Source of the DNA: Robiginitomaculum sp.
Lineage (GTDB): Bacteria; Pseudomonadota; Alphaproteobacteria; Caulobacterales; Maricaulaceae
Direction: 5' to 3'
Assembly (NCBI GenBank): GCA_026982415.1
Contig: JALSHE010000095.1
Span: 1 to 44,942 of the forward strand
DNA: 44,942 nt
Shown: positions 40,970 to 44,942 of the stretch, in pieces
How the letters are laid out: each line of letters opens with the position of its first letter
How positions within the stretch are numbered: the stretch's first letter is position 1
The notes under the pieces: generated by a model
The model's database searches: none
What the model saw: the letters and a program-made list of their open reading frames with translations, nothing else
What the model was told of the DNA's origin: nothing
Position numbers and translations under genes: made by a program

Positions 40970-42748
40970 CTACAAATCAGCCAACTGCTCTTCAGGGTAC
41001 GCAAATACAGGCGCTGCGGCGTATTTTATTTGCTCTAAATATCCTGGGGCTTTGGAGAGGTATCGCAAACTGTGGTGCCAGACCAGTTTTTGCATTGCTT
41101 CTGCTTGTGGGTCATTTGCCTTGATGCCGGACAATACGCTTTTGATTAAGAACGCACCGGAAATTACTTCGCCGCAAAGCTCTAGATACGGCACGGCGGC
41201 TGCGCCGCTGTCTTGGTCGCTCATGGCTAATATCATATCTGTGGCGGATTTCATGGCCGCAATACCAGCGGCTAAATGCCGTTGCTTACAGCCTAAATCC
41301 AGTCCGTTAACGCCGTGCATGGCGTTGACATTTGCGAGAATATCATCGAGTTCCGCGATTAATAATCCCATCGCTGCGCCGCCGTCGCGCCGCACTTTGC
41401 GGCCAACGAGGTCGAGCGCCTGAATGCCGTTTGTGCCTTCGTAAATCGGGGCAATGCGGGCGTCGCGGTAATGTTGCGCCGCGCCCGTTTCTTCGATAAA
41501 GCCCATGCCGCCGTGAATTTGAATGCCTGTACTCGCCGTGGTTACGCCCATATCAGAGCCATAGGCTTTGGCGATTGGTGTTAGCAAAGCTTGGCGGGCA
41601 TGGGCAGCTTTGCGCACATCTGCATCATCAGCCGCCTCGGCCATATCGCTAGAAAATGCAGTGGCTAGATTAATAGCTCGTGCGCCCATTAAGCCAGCTT
41701 TCATATCCATTAACATGCGTCTCACATCTGCATGGCCGATGATAGGAGTGTTATCAACTTCACCAGCAACACGGCCTTGCACCCGGTCATTGGCGTAGTC
41801 TAGCGCAGCTTGGTAAGCACGCTCGCCAATGCCAACGCCTTGGACGCCAACAAACAATCTAGCTTCGTTCATCATAGTGAACATACATGCGAGGCCGCGA
41901 TTTTCTGGCCCAACAAGCCAGCCAGTAGCCTTGTCAAATTCCATCACACAGGTGGGACTGCCGTGAATGCCTAATTTATGCTCAAGCCCAATAGCCGTGA
42001 TACCGTTTCGTGCCACCGGATTGCCGTCTTCGTCCACCAGGAATTTGGGTGCAATAAACAAGGATATACCCCGCGACCCCGCAGGTGCATCTGGCAAGCG
42101 AGCTAAGACCAAATGCACGATATTATCCGTGCAATCATGGTCGCCCCATGTGATGAATATTTTCTGGCCTGAGAGCGCATAACTACCGTCGCCGTTGGGC
42201 ACGGCTTTGGTGCGCAGTGCGCCCAGATCAGACCCGGCTTGCGGTTCGGTCAAATTCATACCACCCGTCCATTCGCCCGTGACCATTTTCGGCAAATATG
42301 TTGCTTTTATCTCGTCGGACGCATGGGCGATAATCGCATTCATGGAACTGGCCGTCAGCATGGGGCAAAGGCCGAACGCCATATTGGCGGCATAGAGCAT
42401 TTCGTTGACCGCAACACTGATGGTTTGCGGCAAACCCATACCGCCCAATTCAAGGTCGCCAATAGATTCAGGCGCGGATAATCCTTGCCAACCAGCTTCG
42501 GTGTAAGCTTTATAAGCCTCTTTAAAACCCGGTGCCGTGGTCACTTCTCCGTCTCTCAGCGTCGCCCCATTTTCGTCGCCCGCACGGTTTATGGGTGCCA
42601 AAACATCGGCGGCAAATGCGCTGGCGCCGCCCAGAATATCTGATGCAAGTTCTTCGCTTAAATCTGTGTAATTTTCACACAGAGCGTCAAAATCAACAGA
42701 ATGTCGGAGTAAATAACTAAGGGCATTGATAGGCGGGGTAAAACTCAT
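40970..42748 (-). CDS. Acyl-CoA dehydrogenase, DmdC-like (3-methylmercaptopropionyl-CoA dehydrogenase type)
   Basis: 592 residues, the long form with an extra N-terminal helical segment (about 1-70) and a C-terminal extension. Core motifs are GMNLTEPQAGSDLGAL (FAD/acyl site, about 160-175), KIFITWGDHD, LGIHGSPTCVMEF, NEARLFVGVQGVGIGERAY and QIHGGMGFIEETGAAQHYRDARIAPIYEGTNGIQALDLVGRK. The catalytic Glu is in IYEGTNG. Family members oxidise acyl-CoAs, and some handle the dimethylsulfoniopropionate intermediate methylmercaptopropionyl-CoA. The actual substrate cannot be told; no other DMSP gene is present. Confidence 0.9.
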   Translation of the reverse strand: MSFTPPINALSYLLRHSVDFDALCENYTDLSEELASDILGGASAFAADVLAPINRAGDENGATLRDGEVTTAPGFKEAYKAYTEAGWQGLSAPESIGDLELGGMGLPQTISVAVNEMLYAANMAFGLCPMLTASSMNAIIAHASDEIKATYLPKMVTGEWTGGMNLTEPQAGSDLGALRTKAVPNGDGSYALSGQKIFITWGDHDCTDNIVHLVLARLPDAPAGSRGISLFIAPKFLVDEDGNPVARNGITAIGLEHKLGIHGSPTCVMEFDKATGWLVGPENRGLACMFTMMNEARLFVGVQGVGIGERAYQAALDYANDRVQGRVAGEVDNTPIIGHADVRRMLMDMKAGLMGARAINLATAFSSDMAEAADDADVRKAAHARQALLTPIAKAYGSDMGVTTASTGIQIHGGMGFIEETGAAQHYRDARIAPIYEGTNGIQALDLVGRKVRRDGGAAMGLLIAELDDILANVNAMHGVNGLDLGCKQRHLAAGIAAMKSATDMILAMSDQDSGAAAVPYLELCGEVISGAFLIKSVLSGIKANDPQAEAMQKLVWHHSLRYLSKAPGYLEQIKYAAAPVFAYPEEQLADL

Positions 42749-42780
42749 GGGATTTCCTTTATTTATTGCCTTATAGGCAT

Positions 42781-42818
42781 AAAAAAACGGCGCTCCAAGG
42801 TGAAACGCCGTCTTTTTT
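42781..42818 (-). terminator. Intrinsic terminator between two minus-strand genes
   Basis: ACGGCG (42787-42792) pairs with CGCCGT (42806-42811) and is flanked by a run of seven A and a run of six T, so it works in either direction. It lies just after the small Gly-rich membrane protein gene (minus strand). Confidence 0.65.
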
Positions 42819-42832
42819 AAAAATATATTAAG

Positions 42833-43126
42833 TTATTTGCGGCCCATAACCTTACCGAGAATAGCGGTGAGAATACCACCGCCGACACCGCCGGAGACAA
42901 TATTCATAACAATGCTCATAATGTTAAACGATGCACCGTCAGTTGGTGCAGGAAACAACCCGCCCAGCCCCGGTATCATCGGTGCCAGCATGGCAAGCCC
43001 CGTTCCGCCAACAATACCCGTAATGCTACGACCCAGTGTTCCCATACCGGAATTCATAGCTTTTCCAGCCACATTACCCCCCGCAGCGCCGCTTAATAGG
43101 CCAATAGCCAATCCAACAATATCCAT
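42833..43126 (-). CDS. Small Gly-rich membrane protein of unknown function
   Basis: 97 residues from ATG 43126, preceded by AGGGGAATA; the longer in-frame start adds 10 residues without support. Two or three hydrophobic Gly/Ala-rich segments (IVGLAIGLLSGAAGGNVAGKA, SITGIVGGTGLAMLAPMIPGLGGL, and a C-terminal NIVSGGVGGGILTAILGKVM) contain many GxxxG-type contacts. No catalytic motif and no known family is recognised. It is a single-gene unit with its own terminator. Confidence 0.75.
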   Translation of the reverse strand: MDIVGLAIGLLSGAAGGNVAGKAMNSGMGTLGRSITGIVGGTGLAMLAPMIPGLGGLFPAPTDGASFNIMSIVMNIVSGGVGGGILTAILGKVMGRK

Positions 43127-43250
43127 AATATATTCCCCTATAAATTGTCGCGCCAAAAAAGCTTGGCGTGAACAAGATTACAGTGCATAAAGCTCCCAAA
43201 TATCTGAAAACACTCACACCTCGGCTATGTATTTGCCAAAAAAACAATGA

Positions 43251-43265
43251 TTAATCAAGGGTTAA
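43251..43265. promoter_or_regulatory. CtrA-like site TTAA-N7-TTAA before the cytochrome c gene
   Basis: TTAA (43251) and TTAA (43262) with exactly 7 bases between match the full CtrA consensus. It ends 23 bases before the start codon, close enough to overlap the promoter or the transcript start. Chance occurrence is possible. Confidence 0.35.
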
Positions 43266-43288
43266 CGCCAAAAAACACGGAGAACTAC

Positions 43289-43741
43289 ATGTCCAAACCT
43301 ACTAAAATATTACTGATGGCCAGCTTTTTACTGGGTGCCACCGCACTTTCCGCTTGCTCAAAAGATGCGCCCGCGCCCGAAAAAAAAGCTGACGTTAAGG
43401 TGGAACCGAAGCTTGCCGCTACTGAAACGGCTCCGGAAATGGCTGGCAAGAAAGTATATACCCGCTGCAAAGCATGTCACACAATCAATGCGGGCGGTAA
43501 GCACCGGGTCGGGCCAAATCTTTACGGCGTCTTTGGCCGCAAAGCTGGCACGATGGAAGGGTATACTTATTCCAAAGCCATGATGGCTTCAGACATCACA
43601 TGGACGGAAGAAACCATTTCAGCGTATTTGGCCAAACCCAAAACGTATATCCCGAAAAACAAAATGTCCTTTATCGGCCTGAAAAAACAAGCAGACCGCG
43701 ATAATGTGATTGCCTATATGAAAGCGAATACGGGCGGATAA
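43289..43741 (+). CDS. Lipoprotein class I cytochrome c
   Basis: 150 residues from ATG 43289, preceded by CGGAG; the longer frame from 43247 would cover a regulatory site. A lipobox ends LSAC (Cys23), followed by an acidic/Lys linker. The c-type heme motif CKACH is at 60-64, then the [13 protein letters not shown] loop, and the axial Met is in IPKNKMSF near 129. It is a small electron carrier of the c2/c552 type tethered to the membrane, probably between the bc1 complex and an oxidase. No oxidase gene is nearby. Confidence 0.93.
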   Translation: MSKPTKILLMASFLLGATALSACSKDAPAPEKKADVKVEPKLAATETAPEMAGKKVYTRCKACHTINAGGKHRVGPNLYGVFGRKAGTMEGYTYSKAMMASDITWTEETISAYLAKPKTYIPKNKMSFIGLKKQADRDNVIAYMKANTGG

Positions 43742-43845
43742 ACTCCGCACCGCAAGTGTGCCGCAAAAATTGTCAAATTGTCATTCTCGGTTAATATTCC
43801 TCTAGTAATCAGGGTCTGAATGTGGCTCAAGCGAGAGAGAATGTG

Positions 43846-44942
43846 ATGAGAAGACCTAAAAGCGATATTAAATCCAACACCGCCCTATACGAAACCCGCG
43901 CTTTGATCAAGCCGACAGGGTTTCGTGAATATGATGCCCGTTGGTGGTTTGGTCACCCCGAAAGTGATAAACCCTCCGAAATTAATTTGTACGGCATTCA
44001 AACTTTGGGCGCATCACTGGGGACTTTGATCCATGAACTTGGTATTGAGCCTAAAATCGTGGTCGGCCATGACTACCGTTCTTATTCGCTGTCCATCAAG
44101 CAAGCGCTTATCGTTGGCCTGATGAGCGCTGGCGTTGAAGTTTTGGATATTGGCCTTGCCCTGTCGCCAACCGCATATTTCGCGCAATTCGCGCTGGACG
44201 TACCGTGTGTGGCTATGGTCACCGCAAGCCACAATACCAATGGCTGGACGGGCGTTAAAATGGGTGTCGAACGCCCGCTCACATTTGGCCCTGATGAGAT
44301 GAGCCGCCTCAAAGAAATCGCACTCTCTGGCAAAGCCGTGAACCGTGCGGGCGGCGGCTATCAATTCATCGAAGATGTACCCGCGCTCTATATGCGCGAT
44401 TTAGCCAAAGGCATTAAAATTAAGCGTAAATTGCGCGTAGTTGCGGCCTGCGGCAACGGCACGGCTGGCTATTTCGCACCCCATGTCCTCGATAAAATCG
44501 GTGTCGAAGTTATTCCGGTACAGTGTAATCTCGATCACAGCTTCCCGGCCTATAACCCCAACCCCGAAGACATGAAAATGCTGCACGCCATGCGCGATGC
44601 GGTCGCGGAGCATAAGGCAGATTTGGCCGTAGGCTTTGACGGCGACGGGGACCGCTGCGGTGTAGTCGATAATGAGGGCGAAGAAATTTTTGCAGATAAA
44701 GTCGGCGTCATGTTGGCGCGAGATTTATCGGCTAAATTCGAGAACGCACAATTTGTCGCCGACGTGAAATCCACCGGACTATATGCCACCGACCCTGTGC
44801 TGATTGCTAATGGTGCCAAGACCGATTATTGGAAAACAGGGCACAGCTATATCAAGCGCCGGAGCAAAGAAATCGGCGCCCTCGTAGGGTTTGAGAAATC
44901 CGGGCATTATTTCTTTAACGCCCCCATTGGGCGCGGCTATGA
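43846..44942 (+). CDS. Phosphomannomutase/phosphoglucomutase, 3' end cut by window edge
   Basis: Partial: 365 complete codons are visible of a family usually about 450-500 long. From ATG 43846 the sequence shows the N-terminal FREYDARWWF loop, the phosphoserine loop MVTASHNTNGWTGVKMG (Ser128), the metal loop GFDGDGDRCG near 255-264, and the sugar loop EKSGHYFFN near 350. It interconverts hexose 1- and 6-phosphates of mannose/glucose, supplying GDP-mannose or UDP-glucose for polysaccharide and LPS synthesis. The ribosome binding site is a weak GAGAGAG. It is 104 bases after the cytochrome gene and probably separately transcribed. Confidence 0.95.
   Translation, partial: MRRPKSDIKSNTALYETRALIKPTGFREYDARWWFGHPESDKPSEINLYGIQTLGASLGTLIHELGIEPKIVVGHDYRSYSLSIKQALIVGLMSAGVEVLDIGLALSPTAYFAQFALDVPCVAMVTASHNTNGWTGVKMGVERPLTFGPDEMSRLKEIALSGKAVNRAGGGYQFIEDVPALYMRDLAKGIKIKRKLRVVAACGNGTAGYFAPHVLDKIGVEVIPVQCNLDHSFPAYNPNPEDMKMLHAMRDAVAEHKADLAVGFDGDGDRCGVVDNEGEEIFADKVGVMLARDLSAKFENAQFVADVKSTGLYATDPVLIANGAKTDYWKTGHSYIKRRSKEIGALVGFEKSGHYFFNAPIGRGY

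Overview
The window is chromosomal DNA of an alphaproteobacterium, most likely a marine or freshwater member of the Caulobacterales/Maricaulales side of the class (Hyphomonadaceae or Robiginitomaculum-like). This is inferred from a GapR (DUF2312) gene, a 41-residue L36 without the zinc cysteines, an NrdA ending in CLACQ, the panB-yfgM-bamB-der order, a rpoN-hpf-ptsN block, and TTAA-N7-TTAA motifs of the CtrA type. The GC content looks moderate. There is no integrase, phage gene, IS element, CRISPR array or rRNA, and I recognised no tRNA.

Layout. 1-5.0 kb: the 3' part of a HipA-type kinase, a DUF4197 lipoprotein, creD, and an unrecognised His/Pro/Arg-rich lipoprotein. 5.1-9.4 kb: rpoN, hpf, ptsN and ppx, the nitrogen-PTS and stress block. 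9.4-12.5 kb: a reading frame split by an in-frame TGA, then nrdA on the minus strand behind a 577-base leader that holds two NrdR boxes over a sigma-70-like promoter and a CtrA-like site. 12.5-14.5 kb: a DJ-1/PfpI protein, a membrane protein and a thioredoxin-like protein. 14.6-23.1 kb: accessory metabolism, with a trypsin-like protease, a Baeyer-Villiger-type monooxygenase, a TetR regulator, a metallo-hydrolase, a glycosyltransferase, MsrA, and a divergent flavin reductase / acyl-CoA-dehydrogenase-fold monooxygenase pair with an MDR oxidoreductase.

23.3-26.1 kb (minus strand) is the most interesting region. PrfH (release-factor-like), an RtcB RNA ligase paralogue and an unrecognised basic 264-residue protein form a tightly overlapping operon. 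It is preceded by a 29-codon leader ORF with a strong ribosome binding site, whose stop codon lies in the loop of a perfect hairpin. PrfH with its RtcB partner is known as a rescue/repair pair for ribosomes with cut 16S rRNA. The third protein and the leader are the parts I could not match to anything described.

26.1-44.9 kb is mostly housekeeping: an MltB-type transglycosylase, rpmJ, a TPR protein, a GIY-YIG protein, an M19 dipeptidase, gapR, panC, a D,D-carboxypeptidase with SPOR domain, clpS-clpA, der-bamB-yfgM-panB, a DmdC-like acyl-CoA dehydrogenase, a lipoprotein cytochrome c, and the 5' part of a phosphomannomutase/phosphoglucomutase. Four palindromic intergenic elements (about 23.1, 28.5, 33.2 and 40.9 kb) punctuate gene borders. 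The one at 33.2 kb is read in frame into the clpS coding frame.
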